Shown here: in pieces, positions 1 through 8,244 of the stretch | Layout: each line of letters begins with the position of its first letter | Position numbering within the stretch: the stretch's first letter is position 1 | Assembly: GCF_001570605.1 (NCBI RefSeq) | Contig: NZ_BBXG01000001.1 | Span: 124,001 to 188,000, forward strand | From: Herbidospora cretacea | GTDB taxonomy: Bacteria > Actinomycetota > Actinomycetes > Streptosporangiales > Streptosporangiaceae | Direction of reading: 5' to 3' | DNA length: 64,000 nt | Notes under the pieces: model-generated | Seen by the model: the letters and a program-made list of their open reading frames with translations, nothing else | Databases searched by the model: none | Told to the model about the DNA's origin: nothing | Position numbers and translations under genes: made by a program

Positions 1-1
1 T

Positions 2-814
2 CCCAAAGCAGGTTGGATCCGCTTTCGGTGGTCGAGACCTGTCCCCGATGGCGTGAAGTCCTTCCGCGTCACCCGTGACCGGGCCGGACGTTGGTTCATC
101 GCTTTCGCCGCCATTCCTCAACCGATCGCCGCGCCGAGGACCGGTGAGGTCGCCGGTGTAGATCGCGGAGTGACCGTCAGCGCGGCGTTGTCCACCGGTG
201 AACTGCTCATCGTCCCGGCGCTGCGGGACTCTGAGAAAGCCCGGCTCCTGCGGCTGGTCCGCAAACTGGCGCGGGCGATGCGGAGGTCGAAGCGCCGCTG
301 CGCGGTCAAGGCGGCTATTGCCAGGCTGAAGGCCCGTGAGACCGACAGGAGAAAGGACTGGGTCGAGAAGACGAGCACTCAATTAGCGCAGCGTTTCGAC
401 GTGATAGGCGTCGAAAATTTGAAGATACGGAACATGACCCGGTCAGCGCGGGGGACGAAGGACGCGCCGGGGAAGAACGTCCGCCAGAAAGCTGGACTCA
501 ATCGGGCTGTTCTCGCCGCTGGCTGGGGTGGTCTCGTCACCCTGCTGGAGCACAAAGCCCCAGGCCGGGTCGTAAAGGTCGATCCCGCGTTCACCAGCCG
601 GCGTTGTTCAGCATGTGGAATCGTGGATCGGAGGGCGCGCGAGAGCCAAGCCGTCTTCCGATGCCGATCCTGCGGATTCACCGGCAACGCCGATGTGAAC
701 GCAACCAGGAACATCCGAGACATCGCCGCAGGGCATGCGGTGAATGCGCGGGGAGGCGACCGGGATGCCGGGCCTGTGAACCGCGAACCTCGACTCGTCC
801 CGCCGCTGGCATGA
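2..814 (+). CDS. tnpB: IS605-family TnpB (OrfB) RNA-guided nuclease, 5' end outside window
   Basis: This is the visible part of an IS200/IS605 OrfB/TnpB, the RNA-guided nuclease family ancestral to Cas12. The frame is open from base 2, and residues such as [10 protein letters not shown] before the first GTG (53) look like normal TnpB N-terminal sequence, so the true start lies left of the window; about 270 codons are seen. The RuvC-like active site is complete in the visible part: Asp in GVDRGV (about 161), Glu in GVENLK (about 411), a zinc ribbon CSACG...CRSCG (about 605-675) and the last Asp in NADVNAT (about 691). No tnpA transposase is visible. A TTA codon lies at 383-385. The C-terminal tail after the RuvC Asp is short and the stop sits inside the predicted omega-RNA hairpin. 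Family assignment is secure; activity and element completeness cannot be judged. Confidence 0.93.
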   Translation, partial: PKAGWIRFRWSRPVPDGVKSFRVTRDRAGRWFIAFAAIPQPIAAPRTGEVAGVDRGVTVSAALSTGELLIVPALRDSEKARLLRLVRKLARAMRRSKRRCAVKAAIARLKARETDRRKDWVEKTSTQLAQRFDVIGVENLKIRNMTRSARGTKDAPGKNVRQKAGLNRAVLAAGWGGLVTLLEHKAPGRVVKVDPAFTSRRCSACGIVDRRARESQAVFRCRSCGFTGNADVNATRNIRDIAAGHAVNARGGDRDAGPVNREPRLVPPLA

Positions 815-857
815 GACGAGTCGGAATCCCGCTCGGTAGCCGAGGGGGAGGATGTCA
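700..857 (+). ncRNA. Candidate omega-RNA / right end of the tnpB element
   Basis: TnpB guide RNAs normally overlap the 3' end of tnpB and end at the element's right end. Two stem-loops fit this: a perfect 9-bp stem 791-799 with 815-823, which spans the tnpB stop codon, and a stem 828-836 with 840-848 (one mismatch, loop TAG). The second is followed by GAGGATGTCAA, similar to the right ends of actinobacterial tnpB elements as remembered. The 5' limit is a guess. The guide would be read from flanking DNA just after about 857. Confidence 0.45.
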
Positions 858-861
858 AAAT
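856..861 (+). promoter_or_regulatory. Possible -10 box for a leaderless mscR transcript at the IS end
   Basis: CAAAAT ends 6 nt before the ATG at 868, the spacing expected for a leaderless actinobacterial start. The only purine-rich run (845-850) is about 17 nt from the ATG, too far for a normal ribosome binding site. The box falls at the presumed tnpB element end. No clear -35 was seen. Confidence 0.25.
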
Positions 862-867
862 CGCCTT

Positions 868-1956
868 ATGACACACGAAGTACGCGGAGTGGTGGCCCGG
901 GCCAAAGGCGCCCCGGTGACGTTGGAGACGATCTTGGTGCCCGATCCGGGCCCGGGTGAGGCGCTGGTGCGGGTGGAGGCGTGCGGCGTCTGCCACACCG
1001 ACCTCCACTACCGCGAGGGCGCGATCAACGACGACTTCCCGTTCCTGCTCGGCCACGAGGCCGCCGGCATCGTCGAGGCCGTCGGCGAGGGGGTCACCGA
1101 GGTCGCGCCGGGCGACTTCGTCATCCTGAACTGGCGCGCCGTCTGCGGGCAGTGCCGGGCCTGCCTGCGGGGACGTCCCTGGTACTGCTTCAACACCCAC
1201 AACGCCACGCAGAAGATGACCCTGGCCGACGGGACGCCGCTGTCCCCGGCCCTGGGCATCGGCGCGTTCGCCGACAAGACCCTCGTCGCCGCCGGGCAGT
1301 GCACCAAGGTCGACCCGGCCGCCGGCGCGGCCGTCGCGGGCCTGCTGGGCTGCGGCGTCATGGCGGGCTTCGGCGCGGCCATGAACACCGGCGGCGTCGG
1401 CCGGGGCGACTCGGTCGCCGTCATCGGCTGCGGCGGGGTCGGCATCGCGTCGGTCATGGGCGCCCGGCTGGCCGGGGCCGCCAAGGTCATCGCGGTCGAC
1501 ATCGACGGGCGCAAGCTCGAATGGGCGAAGAACCTGGGCGCGACGCACACGGTCGACTCCTCCGCCACCGACCCGGTCGAGGCGATCCGCGAACTCACCG
1601 GCGGCCACGGCGCCGACGTCGTGATCGACGCGGTCGGCATCCCGAAGACGTACGAGCAGGCCTTCTACGCCCGTGACCTGGCCGGGACGGTCGTGCTGGT
1701 CGGCGTGCCGTCGCCGGAGATGAAGCTGGAGCTGCCGCTGCTCGACGTGTTCGGGCGGGGCGGCGCGCTGAAGTCGTCGTGGTACGGCGACTGCCTGCCC
1801 TCCCGCGACTTCCCGATGCTGATCGACCTGCACCTCCAGGGCCGCATCGACCTGGCGGCGTTCGTCTCGGAGACGATCCCGCTCGACGGCGTGGAGGCCG
1901 CGTTCGAGAAGATGCACCACGGCGAGGTGCTGCGCTCCGTGGTGGTGTGGAAGTGA
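868..1956 (+). CDS. mscR: S-(hydroxymethyl)mycothiol dehydrogenase
   Basis: Zinc-dependent medium-chain dehydrogenase of 362 residues. The family (MscR/AdhE2) oxidises the formaldehyde-mycothiol adduct with NAD and also acts on S-nitrosomycothiol in the cytoplasm. Visible marks are the catalytic zinc region [13 protein letters not shown] followed by [15 protein letters not shown], the structural zinc lobe with four Cys (CGQCRAC then a Cys after WY, about 1147-1188) and the Rossmann motif GCGGVG (about 1429-1446). The ATG at 868 starts the conserved MDR N-terminus; an upstream extension to 604 would run through the tnpB end and is rejected. The gene overlaps the next one by GTGA (1953-1956), the same mscR plus metallo-hydrolase pairing known from mycobacteria (Rv2259-Rv2260), which supports the assignment over a generic alcohol dehydrogenase. 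Confidence 0.9.
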   Translation: MTHEVRGVVARAKGAPVTLETILVPDPGPGEALVRVEACGVCHTDLHYREGAINDDFPFLLGHEAAGIVEAVGEGVTEVAPGDFVILNWRAVCGQCRACLRGRPWYCFNTHNATQKMTLADGTPLSPALGIGAFADKTLVAAGQCTKVDPAAGAAVAGLLGCGVMAGFGAAMNTGGVGRGDSVAVIGCGGVGIASVMGARLAGAAKVIAVDIDGRKLEWAKNLGATHTVDSSATDPVEAIRELTGGHGADVVIDAVGIPKTYEQAFYARDLAGTVVLVGVPSPEMKLELPLLDVFGRGGALKSSWYGDCLPSRDFPMLIDLHLQGRIDLAAFVSETIPLDGVEAAFEKMHHGEVLRSVVVWK

Positions 1957-2558
1957 CCGCCCGGATCGACCACGCGGTGACGTCGGGGACCTTCAGCCTC
2001 GACGGGCAGACCTTCGACGTCGACAACAACGTCTGGGTGCTCGGCGACGACACCGAATGCGTCGTGTTCGACGCGCCCCACGACGTCGACGCGATCCTGA
2101 AGGTCGTCGGCGGCCGGCGGGTGACCGCCATCCTGGCCACCCACGCCCACGACGACCACGTGCGCCAGGCACCCGCGCTGGCCGAGGCGACCGGCGCGCC
2201 GATCCTGCTCCACCCCGACGACCTGCCGGTCTGGCGGCTGACCCATCCCGACCGCGCCCCCGACGGGGAACTGTCCGACGGGCAGCGCATCGAGGTCGGC
2301 GGCACCGAGCTGACGGTCCTGCACACCCCGGGCCACGCGCCCGGCGCCTGCTGCTTCCACGCCCCCGGCCTGGGCGTCGTCTTCACCGGCGACACCCTGT
2401 TCCAGGGCGGTCCGGGCGCGACCGGCCGGTCGTTCTCCGACTACGACACGATCGTGGCGTCGATCAGGGAGAGGCTGCTGACCCTGCCGCCGGAGACCGT
2501 GGTGAAGACGGGCCACGGCCCCGACACGACGATCGGGGCGGAGAGCCACCCCGCCTGA
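1953..2558 (+). CDS. MBL-fold metallo-hydrolase linked to mscR
   Basis: Metallo-beta-lactamase-fold hydrolase of 201 residues in the glyoxalase II-like group. Metal-binding motifs are visible in order: THAHDDH (HxHxDH type, about 2140-2160), HTPGHAPG (about 2321-2344), FTGDTLF (about 2383-2403) and a late TGHGPDT (about 2509-2529). The GTG at 1953 overlaps the mscR stop by 4 bp, so translation is probably coupled. The neighbour suggests hydrolysis of a thioester-type product of the mycothiol-dependent formaldehyde pathway; the exact substrate is inferred, not seen. An upstream extension into mscR is rejected because it reads mscR in another frame. Confidence 0.88.
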   Translation: MTARIDHAVTSGTFSLDGQTFDVDNNVWVLGDDTECVVFDAPHDVDAILKVVGGRRVTAILATHAHDDHVRQAPALAEATGAPILLHPDDLPVWRLTHPDRAPDGELSDGQRIEVGGTELTVLHTPGHAPGACCFHAPGLGVVFTGDTLFQGGPGATGRSFSDYDTIVASIRERLLTLPPETVVKTGHGPDTTIGAESHPA

Positions 2559-2570
2559 GGACGCCGGTCC

Positions 2571-3335
2571 TCAGCACAGGGCCCTGGTGTTCACCGGGCC
2601 GGCGTGCTCCGGCACGTCCGGGGACGGACCGGCCAGCAGCAGAGCCGTGTCGGCCGCCCACATGACGCCGTCGTGGACGAACCAGTCGTCCTCGGCGGCG
2701 CCGCCGGCGGCCGTCACGTTCGTGACGCCCTTCTCCGCCAGCAGCGCCTTCACCGCGCCGAAGCGCAGGCTGCGGAAGTCGACGCAGTGCAGCGGCTCGC
2801 CGGGGGCGTCGATCCGGCCCGGCATGGCGTAGCGTTCCCCGGCGGCGGCCTCCCGGCCGAGGCTGATGCCGATCGGGCCCGAGTAGCCGACCCTGATGCG
2901 CAGGCCGACGATGCAGTCGGTCAGGACGCAGTCGCCCTCCTTCGACAGGAAGTCGACCCCCTGGATGAGTTCGGGGCCGCCGGGGAGCGCGGTGCCGACC
3001 AGGCTGGGCGGGGCGGGGACGGTCCGCAGTTCGACCTCCAGCCCGACGCCGCGCAGCAGGTTCCGGTAGGTCACCGGGTCGGCGGTCAGGTCGTTCACCG
3101 TCACCACGTAGGCGTCGCCGTCGCGGTGGATGTCGAGGGCGGCCGCCGGGCTCGGCCAGGCCGCCCAGGTCACCGTCGCGGCCGTGACGGCCGCGAGAGG
3201 CACGGCCACCCGGGTCCGGCGGCGTCTCGGTGACGGGAGTGTCTTGACCTCCTCCAGCAGCGCGAGCGCGCCGGGCGTGATCGGGGCGTCGTCACGGGCG
3301 GGGTTGATCCGCGCCACCATCTCGTCGACGTTCAT
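2571..3335 (-). CDS. CU044_5270-type membrane protein, partner of ECF sigma factor
   Basis: Protein of 254 residues with a short cytoplasmic N-terminus beginning MNVDEMVARI, one membrane segment near residues 42-66 after an RRRR basic stretch, and an extracytoplasmic domain with several Cys (including a CVLTDC pair). This layout and sequence style match the CU044_5270-like family found next to ECF sigma factors in actinomycetes. The ATG overlaps the sigma-factor stop (ATGA, 3332-3335), so the two are one operon with the sigma gene upstream. A role as anti-sigma or envelope sensor is inferred from position; no zinc HxxxCxxC anti-sigma motif was seen. It ends 12 bp from the convergent metallo-hydrolase gene. 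Confidence 0.75.
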   Translation of the reverse strand: MNVDEMVARINPARDDAPITPGALALLEEVKTLPSPRRRRTRVAVPLAAVTAATVTWAAWPSPAAALDIHRDGDAYVVTVNDLTADPVTYRNLLRGVGLEVELRTVPAPPSLVGTALPGGPELIQGVDFLSKEGDCVLTDCIVGLRIRVGYSGPIGISLGREAAAGERYAMPGRIDAPGEPLHCVDFRSLRFGAVKALLAEKGVTNVTAAGGAAEDDWFVHDGVMWAADTALLLAGPSPDVPEHAGPVNTRALC

Positions 3336-3859
3336 GAGTGTCCTTTCGCCAGGGAGGCGGCGCGGGAGCCGTACCGGGACAGGTCGAGGTCGGCCGCGGC
3401 GAGCAGCCGGGCGAGGCGCTTGCGCGCGCGGTGGAGACGCACCCGGGCCACGCCCTGCGGGCAGCCGAGCACCGTCGCGATCTCGGCGGTGGTCAGCCCC
3501 TCCCAGCCCGCCAGCGACAGGACCTCGCGGTCGAGGTCGCTGAGCTGGGTGAACGCGGCGCGCACGGCGTCGGTGTCGTCATCGGGTTCTGGCTGCGGCC
3601 GGGTGGCGAGCTCGTCGCGCAGCCGTCCGGCCAGGGCGGTGTGCCGGTGGTCGGTGCGCCGCTGGTTGGCCAGCACTCGGCGGGCCACGCCGAACAGCCA
3701 CAGGCGGGCCTCGGCGGGGATCGCGTCGCGTCTGCGCCAGGCGGTGGCGAAGGTCTCCGCGATCGCGTCGGCGGCGTCGTCGGGTAACGCCGTGCGGCGT
3801 CTGATGTAGCCCATCACCGCGGGGTAATGGGTCAGGTAGAACTCGTCGAATGCCGTCAC
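3332..3859 (-). CDS. ECF RNA polymerase sigma factor
   Basis: Extracytoplasmic-function sigma-70 factor. Region 2 is seen as FDEFYLTHYPAVMGYIRRR and DAIAETFATAWRRRD; region 4 contains LSDLDREVLSLAGWEGLTT followed by a helix-turn-helix and RVRLHRARKRLARLL. I chose GTG 3859 (175 residues) because region 2 begins immediately after it; a GTG at 3910 would add 17 residues and overlap the upstream gene by 20 bp, and cannot be excluded. A TTA leucine codon lies at 3785-3787, so expression may depend on the rare leucyl tRNA (bldA type). The downstream overlapping gene is the likely regulator. Confidence 0.88.
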   Translation of the reverse strand: MTAFDEFYLTHYPAVMGYIRRRTALPDDAADAIAETFATAWRRRDAIPAEARLWLFGVARRVLANQRRTDHRHTALAGRLRDELATRPQPEPDDDTDAVRAAFTQLSDLDREVLSLAGWEGLTTAEIATVLGCPQGVARVRLHRARKRLARLLAAADLDLSRYGSRAASLAKGHS

Positions 3860-3890
3860 GACCGGGTAGATGTCCGGATCTCCCGAGAAG

Positions 3891-4418
3891 TTACAGGGAC
3901 GCCCCGACACCGGCCACGGCCAGCAGCAGTCCCGCCGCGGTGAGCACCGCCCCGGCGATCGCGGCGAACCGGCGGCCGGGCAGCCGCAGCCAGTAGAGGA
4001 TCACGTAGGGCAAATAGCCCAGCCCGCCGAGCCCCACCCCGACCAGGGCCAGCGCCGCCAGCACGCCCTTCACGCCGGTCGGCTCGGCCCGGTCGCCCTC
4101 GGGGGTGAGCTGGGCCCGCTCGACGTCGCCCGCGTCGGAGTCGGGGGAGGCGTCCACCGCGATCGCCGGGCCGCCCGAGTCGGGCCGGAAGGTCCCCTTG
4201 CAGTCGTACCGGCCCTGGCCGAGCGCGACGCACGACTTCACGGTCAGCGTCCCCGGGGTGCCGACCTGGCCGGTGGCGAGCCGGAGCGCGGGCACCGCGA
4301 AGTAGACGGGCATGACGCTGACGGTCAGCCACAGCACGATCAGGATGATCTTCCCGAACAGCCCGGGACCCCGGCGGCCAGGGGTGACTCCGGTGAGGAC
4401 ATCGGCGAACTCGCTCAT
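3891..4418 (-). CDS. Hypothetical three-segment membrane protein
   Basis: Unrecognised protein of 175 residues starting MSEFADVLTGV. One hydrophobic segment lies near residues 20-45 (IILIVLWLTVSVMPVYFAV). An extracytoplasmic stretch of about 75 residues with two Cys follows (KSCVALGQGRYDCKG), then two more membrane segments (VKGVLAALALVGVGLGGLG and AAIAGAVLTAAGLLLAVAG). The Cys pair could form a disulfide outside the membrane. It lies upstream of the sigma gene with a 31-bp gap, so it may be co-transcribed with it. The ATG at 4418 was chosen over one at 4427 because it begins a normal soluble N-terminus; no function can be assigned. Confidence 0.65.
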   Translation of the reverse strand: MSEFADVLTGVTPGRRGPGLFGKIILIVLWLTVSVMPVYFAVPALRLATGQVGTPGTLTVKSCVALGQGRYDCKGTFRPDSGGPAIAVDASPDSDAGDVERAQLTPEGDRAEPTGVKGVLAALALVGVGLGGLGYLPYVILYWLRLPGRRFAAIAGAVLTAAGLLLAVAGVGASL

Positions 4419-4453
4419 GACGCCCATCGTGGCCGAAGCGACTTGTGGTTCTC

Positions 4454-4484
4454 TTGTAACGCTCTTCGCCACTAAAAGTATGAT
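4454..4484 (+). promoter_or_regulatory. Likely promoter of the DUF574 methyltransferase gene
   Basis: A good -10 box TATGAT (4479-4484) sits in a locally AT-rich stretch. TTGTAA (4454-4459) is a possible -35 with a longish 19-nt spacer. Transcription would start near 4491, giving a leader of about 30 nt with an AGGGAG ribosome site before the ATG at 4522. Confidence 0.4.
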
Positions 4485-4521
4485 CTTGACGTCCCGGAAC
4501 ATTTCCGTACAGGGAGCCGAT

Positions 4522-5325
4522 ATGGCCGACGACTTAACGAACCCGCGGGCCGACTACGCGGCCAAACTGAACACGAACGTGCCGCACGCCGCGCGCATCT
4601 GGAACTACTGGATGGGCGGCAAGGACAACTACGCGGCCGACCGCCAGGCGGGTGACGCGGTCGCGTCGGTCTACCCCGACATCGTCACGATGGCCAAGCA
4701 GTCGCGGAAGTTCCTCATCCGCACCGTCGGCTGGGTCGCGGAGGAGGGCGGCGTCAAGCAGTTCCTCGACATCGGCACCGGCCTGCCGACCATGCAGAAC
4801 ACCCACGAGGTCGCCCAGTCGGTCCACCCCGACGCGCGCATCGTCTACGTCGACAACGACCCCATGGTCCTGGTCCACGCCCGCGCCCTGCTGGTCAACA
4901 CGACCCCCCAGGGCGTCACGACCTACGTCGAGGCCGACTACCACGACCCCGAGCTGATCGTCGCCGACGCGAAGAACGTCCTCGACTTCACCCAGCCGAT
5001 CTGCGTCATGTTCATGGGCGTCCTCGGCTACGTCGAGAAGCTCGACGAGCTCAAGTCGATCGTCGACCGCGTCATGGCCCACGTCCCGTCGGGCAGCTAC
5101 ATGATCTTCTGGGACAGCACCGAGGGCGACGAGATCGGCGACGGGGCCGACAAGCTGGTCGAGTCGGGCGGCGTGCCCTACTACCTGCGCAGCGTCGAGG
5201 AGCTCAAGTCGGTCTTCGACGGCCTGGAGTTCGTCGAGCCGGGCCTGGTCCCGCTGGCGGAGTGGCACCCCTCGGGCTACGAGCGCTCCATCGACTCCTA
5301 CGGCGGCGTCGCCCGCAAGCCGTAG
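4522..5325 (+). CDS. DUF574 SAM-dependent methyltransferase with TTA codon
   Basis: Protein of 267 residues of the S-adenosyl methyltransferase family PF04672 (DUF574), which is much expanded in actinomycetes. The N-terminus has the family's hallmark PHAARIWNYWMGGKDNYAADR. The SAM-binding strand-loop is FLDIGTGLPT, followed by an acidic strand ending YVDNDPMV. Substrates of the family are largely unknown. The ATG at 4522 has AGGGAG about 8 nt upstream and begins the conserved N-terminus; an in-frame start at 4312 would run through the opposite-strand gene and is rejected. Codon 5 is TTA (4534-4536), typical for genes of this family expressed late in development. A strong hairpin terminator follows. 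Confidence 0.9.
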   Translation: MADDLTNPRADYAAKLNTNVPHAARIWNYWMGGKDNYAADRQAGDAVASVYPDIVTMAKQSRKFLIRTVGWVAEEGGVKQFLDIGTGLPTMQNTHEVAQSVHPDARIVYVDNDPMVLVHARALLVNTTPQGVTTYVEADYHDPELIVADAKNVLDFTQPICVMFMGVLGYVEKLDELKSIVDRVMAHVPSGSYMIFWDSTEGDEIGDGADKLVESGGVPYYLRSVEELKSVFDGLEFVEPGLVPLAEWHPSGYERSIDSYGGVARKP

Positions 5326-5333
5326 CGCCGAAG

Positions 5334-5364
5334 CGGCGGCCGGACCGGGCCGGCCGCCGTCTTC
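5334..5364 (+). terminator. Intrinsic terminator-like hairpin after the methyltransferase
   Basis: A perfect 10-bp GC stem pairs 5334-5343 with 5350-5359, with a 6-nt loop ACCGGG, followed by TCTTC. It lies 9 bp after the stop at 5325. The T-run is short, as is common in high-GC actinomycetes. Because of its symmetry it may also serve the convergent PepSY gene. Confidence 0.6.
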
Positions 5365-5425
5365 GAAGCCTCATTCTCCGTTACGGCTCCCGCCTGAGGT
5401 CAGACGGTCCACGGCCGGAAGCCGG

Positions 5426-5776
5426 TCAGTCGTCGTCCTGGCCGTCGTCGTCGGTGTCGTTGGCGTCGTCGTCCGCGGGGGCCTGCACGACCGTGCCCTT
5501 GGCGGCGTCGACGTACACCTCCTTGACGGTGCCGTCGGTCCCGGCGACCTCGATCTCCCACGTGGCGCCCTCGAGGTCGGACGAGACGACCCACCCGCCG
5601 GCGACCTGGCCCACGGCGGTGCGCTGCGCGGCGTCGATCAGCACGGCCGGGCGCGTGGGGGCCTTGTCGGGGGTGTCCGTGCCGTCGCTGTCGGCCGACG
5701 CGATGCCGACCCCGGTCACCCCGGCGGCCAGAGCGGTGGCGAGGACGCCGGTGGCGATAAGAGTCTTCCTGCGCAT
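5426..5776 (-). CDS. Secreted PepSY-domain protein with acidic tail
   Basis: Protein of 116 residues: an N-terminal signal peptide (MRRKTLIATGVLATALAAG...), then one PepSY-like repeat, seen as AVLIDAAQRTAVGQVAGGWV and a strand ending EVYVDAAKGTVVQ. It ends in an Asp-rich tail (ADDDANDTDDDGQDDD), which may bind metal or simply be flexible. GAGGAG stands just before the ATG at 5776. The gene lies 75 bp downstream of the histidine kinase on the same strand, a common arrangement in which a PepSY protein is the target or a modulator of the two-component system. Function is inferred from family and context. Confidence 0.8.
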   Translation of the reverse strand: MRRKTLIATGVLATALAAGVTGVGIASADSDGTDTPDKAPTRPAVLIDAAQRTAVGQVAGGWVVSSDLEGATWEIEVAGTDGTVKEVYVDAAKGTVVQAPADDDANDTDDDGQDDD

Positions 5777-5851
5777 GTCATCTCCTCAAGTGGTTCCGTG
5801 CTTGCTCCTCCACCATCGGAGACCGGGGCCTATCGAGGCCCTGCCGGTTTC

Positions 5852-7108
5852 CTAACGAATTCCCAAGTCCACGACCACCTGCGCGCCCACCGGCCCGTTC
5901 CGCACCCGCAGCGCCCCGCCCGACCCCTCGGCGGTCCGGCGGGCGATGTCCAGCCCCAGCCCGGTCGAACCGGCCCCGCTGACGCCCCGTTCCACCAGGT
6001 CGGAGCCCGGGAAGCCGGGGCCTTCGTCGCTGACGGTCAGCCGCGCGCCGCCGGGCCGTCCGGTGAGCTCGACCGCGAAGGGGGTGCCCTCGGGGGTGTG
6101 CGCGAACACGTTCTCCAGCAGCAGGTCGACGAGCGCGGCCAGGTCCTCGGCGCGGACCGGGACGGGGAGGGGGCCGGGCGAGAGCCGTACCGAACGAGGG
6201 CGGTTCTGGTCGTCGGCCAGAGCCGACCAGAACGCCACCCGCTCGGCCACCACCTCGGCCGCGTCGCAGGCCGGGCCGGGTTCCGCGCCCGAGCGGCGGG
6301 CCTCGGTGATGACCTGGGTGACCATGCGTTCGACGCTGGCCACGGCGCTCCCGACGCGGGCGGCGTCCTCGCGGTCGCGCATCGCGTCGACCTCCAGGCG
6401 CAGCGCCGTCACCGGGGTGCGCAGCCGGTGGGACAGGTCGGCGACGGACTCCCGCTCGCGGCGCAGCAGGCCGTCGATCCGCCCGGCGAGCTGGTTGAGC
6501 GCCGTGCCGACGTCCCGGATCTCCGGCGGGCCGCCCGGGGTGACCCGCGCGGCGAGGTCGCCGCCGCCGAGCCGCCGCGCCACGCCCGCCGCGTCGGCCA
6601 CCGGGCCGATCAGCGACCGGGCCAGCCGGTCGGCGACCAGCGCCCCCACGGCCAGCAGGACCAGCCCCATCAGGCCGAGCACCAGCCACGTGCGGGTCAC
6701 CCCCTCGCGCAGCCGATCGGGCGGGACCAGCGCCCGGACCACCGACGTCCCGTCGCCCTGCACGGCGACCAGCACCTCCCGGCCCTGCGGCGTGTCGACG
6801 GTCAGGCTGCGGCCGAGTTCGGCCAGCCGCACGCCCGGCCCCCGCGCGGCGGGCTCGCCCACGAACCGGTCGCCCGGCAGGAACACCGTCACCGGCACGC
6901 CCGCGCCCCTGGCCTGCGCGACGGCGGCGGCCAGCGCCTCGCGGTCGCCGGTCGCGGCCGTCGCGGCGACGGAGGCGGCCCAGGCGGCCGCCGCCCCGGT
7001 GGCGCGCTCGGCGGCCAGCGCCTGGACCAGCACGGCCAGCGGGACCAGGAACGCCACCAGCACCAGCGACGTCGTCGCCAGCGCCAGCGAGGCCAGCCGC
7101 CGCCTCAC
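5852..7108 (-). CDS. Two-component sensor histidine kinase
   Basis: Membrane histidine kinase of 418 residues. It has an N-terminal membrane segment (SLALATTSLVLVAFLVPLAV), an extracytoplasmic sensor region of about 110 residues, a second membrane segment (WLVLGLMGLVLLAVGALV), a HAMP region, and a HisKA domain with LSHRLRTPVTALRLE (phospho-accepting His). An HATPase_c domain follows with N-box LLENVFAHTPEGT, G1 DEGPGFPG and G2 GLGLDIARR. The GTG at 7108 overlaps the response-regulator stop by GTGA (7105-7108), so the pair is translationally coupled; longer starts would lie inside the regulator gene in another frame. The signal is unknown. The downstream PepSY gene may belong to the regulon or operon. 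Confidence 0.92.
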   Translation of the reverse strand: MRRRLASLALATTSLVLVAFLVPLAVLVQALAAERATGAAAAWAASVAATAATGDREALAAAVAQARGAGVPVTVFLPGDRFVGEPAARGPGVRLAELGRSLTVDTPQGREVLVAVQGDGTSVVRALVPPDRLREGVTRTWLVLGLMGLVLLAVGALVADRLARSLIGPVADAAGVARRLGGGDLAARVTPGGPPEIRDVGTALNQLAGRIDGLLRRERESVADLSHRLRTPVTALRLEVDAMRDREDAARVGSAVASVERMVTQVITEARRSGAEPGPACDAAEVVAERVAFWSALADDQNRPRSVRLSPGPLPVPVRAEDLAALVDLLLENVFAHTPEGTPFAVELTGRPGGARLTVSDEGPGFPGSDLVERGVSGAGSTGLGLDIARRTAEGSGGALRVRNGPVGAQVVVDLGIR

Positions 7109-7788
7109 CGGGTCGGGTCGACGATCTTCACGCCGACCCCGTGCACCGCGTGCAGGTAACGCGGGTTCTGCGCTGTCTCGCCGAGCTTGCGCCGCAGCCA
7201 CGACAGGTGCACGTCCACCGTCTTGTCGCCGCCCCCGTAGGCCATCCGCCAGATCTCGGCCAGCAGTTCGCGTTTCTGCACCACCTGCCCGGCCCGCGCG
7301 GCGAGGTGGTGCAGCAGGTCGAACTCCTTCGGCGTCAGGTCGAGCCGCCGCCCGTCGAGCGAGGCCTCCCGCGCCGCCGGCTCCACCCGCAGCCCGCCCA
7401 CGACGATCACCTCGGGCTCGGCCTGCTCCCGGCCGCGCCGCAGCACCGCCCGCACCCGCGCGTCGAGCTGCGCGGCCCCGAACGGCTTCACGATGTAGTC
7501 GTCGGCCCCCGCGTCGAGCGCCTTGACGATCTCCGGCTCGGCGTCCCTGGCGGTGGCCACGATCACCGGGATCGCGCTGACCGCCCGGAGCATCCGCAGC
7601 ACCTCGCACCCGTCGACGTCGGGCAGCCCGAGGTCGAGCACGACCAGGTCAGGCCGCTCCTCCAGGGCCTGGCTCAGCCCGGCCATGCCCTGCGACGCCG
7701 AGCTGACGGCGTGCCCCAGCCCGGTCAGCGCCCGGATCAGGGCCGATCTGACCTGGGGATCGTCCTCCACGAGAAGCAGGTGTGCCAC
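7105..7788 (-). CDS. OmpR-family response regulator
   Basis: Response regulator of 227 residues. The receiver domain begins HLLLVEDDP (acidic pocket), carries the phospho-acceptor Asp in LVVLDLGLPDVDG and the conserved Lys in DYIVKPFG. A winged-helix DNA-binding domain follows (LTPKEFDLLHHLAARAG...VDVHLSWLRRKLGE...VHGVGVKI). The start is GTG 7788, with AAAGGCGG just upstream on the coding strand. It precedes and overlaps the kinase gene and is divergent from a small secreted protein gene across only 51 bp, so its binding site could control both. Confidence 0.94.
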   Translation of the reverse strand: MAHLLLVEDDPQVRSALIRALTGLGHAVSSASQGMAGLSQALEERPDLVVLDLGLPDVDGCEVLRMLRAVSAIPVIVATARDAEPEIVKALDAGADDYIVKPFGAAQLDARVRAVLRRGREQAEPEVIVVGGLRVEPAAREASLDGRRLDLTPKEFDLLHHLAARAGQVVQKRELLAEIWRMAYGGGDKTVDVHLSWLRRKLGETAQNPRYLHAVHGVGVKIVDPTR

Positions 7789-7839
7789 CTGGCCGCCTTT
7801 CTGGGTAGTGACTCTTGCGTTCCCTCAGAAAGGCGGAAG

Positions 7840-8244
7840 ATGCGCGGAGCGGGACTGGCGGGCTGGCTGCTGGCGGCGGCCTGCGCCACGTCGGTGGGCG
7901 TCTGGGCGGTCTCGCTCGTCGCGCCCGGCGACGTGCTCACCGTGGCCCAGGTCGAGGAGGCGCTGGTCACCGCCTCGGCGCTGCCCCCGCCGCCGCCGGG
8001 TGTGACCCTCCGGGCCGGTGGCAGCTTCGCCTACCAGGAGGGCTCGGTGACCGCCGCCTGCTCGGGCGGCCGGGCCGTGCTGCTGTCGTGGACCCCGGCC
8101 CAGAACCACAGCGTCGAGGACGTCGAGCGGGGCCCGGCGGCCACGGCCTCGGTGACCTTCGAGTCGGCCGACGACCGGACGGCCACCGTGACCGTCCGCT
8201 GCCCCGGCCCGGTCGCCTCGGTCGTGCGCGGCACCGACGACTAA
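7840..8244 (+). CDS. Small exported hypothetical protein
   Basis: Unrecognised protein of 134 residues. It has an N-terminal hydrophobic signal or anchor (GAGLAGWLLAAACATSVGVWAV), a Pro-rich turn (LPPPPPGV) and a beta-rich domain with two Cys (TAACSGG and TVRCPGP). The ATG at 7840 has AGGCGGA about 5 nt upstream; longer readings run through the response-regulator gene and are rejected. Divergence from the two-component system across 51 bp suggests shared regulation. The last 4 bp overlap the convergent kinase gene end (8241-8244). Confidence 0.7.
   Translation: MRGAGLAGWLLAAACATSVGVWAVSLVAPGDVLTVAQVEEALVTASALPPPPPGVTLRAGGSFAYQEGSVTAACSGGRAVLLSWTPAQNHSVEDVERGPAATASVTFESADDRTATVTVRCPGPVASVVRGTDD

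Noticed and set aside
604-867. Extended N-terminus for mscR
   Set aside because: The extra residues are a frame-shifted reading of the tnpB zinc-ribbon region; the conserved dehydrogenase begins at ATG 868.
379-1920. 513-codon minus-strand frame opposite tnpB and mscR
   Set aside because: It spans two well-identified plus-strand genes, and its translation is repetitive Arg/Val/Asp/Gly sequence without any motif.
5852-7609. Longer 585-codon histidine kinase frame
   Set aside because: Its first part overlaps the response regulator in another frame and lacks domain sense; the GTG at 7108 with GTGA overlap is the natural start.
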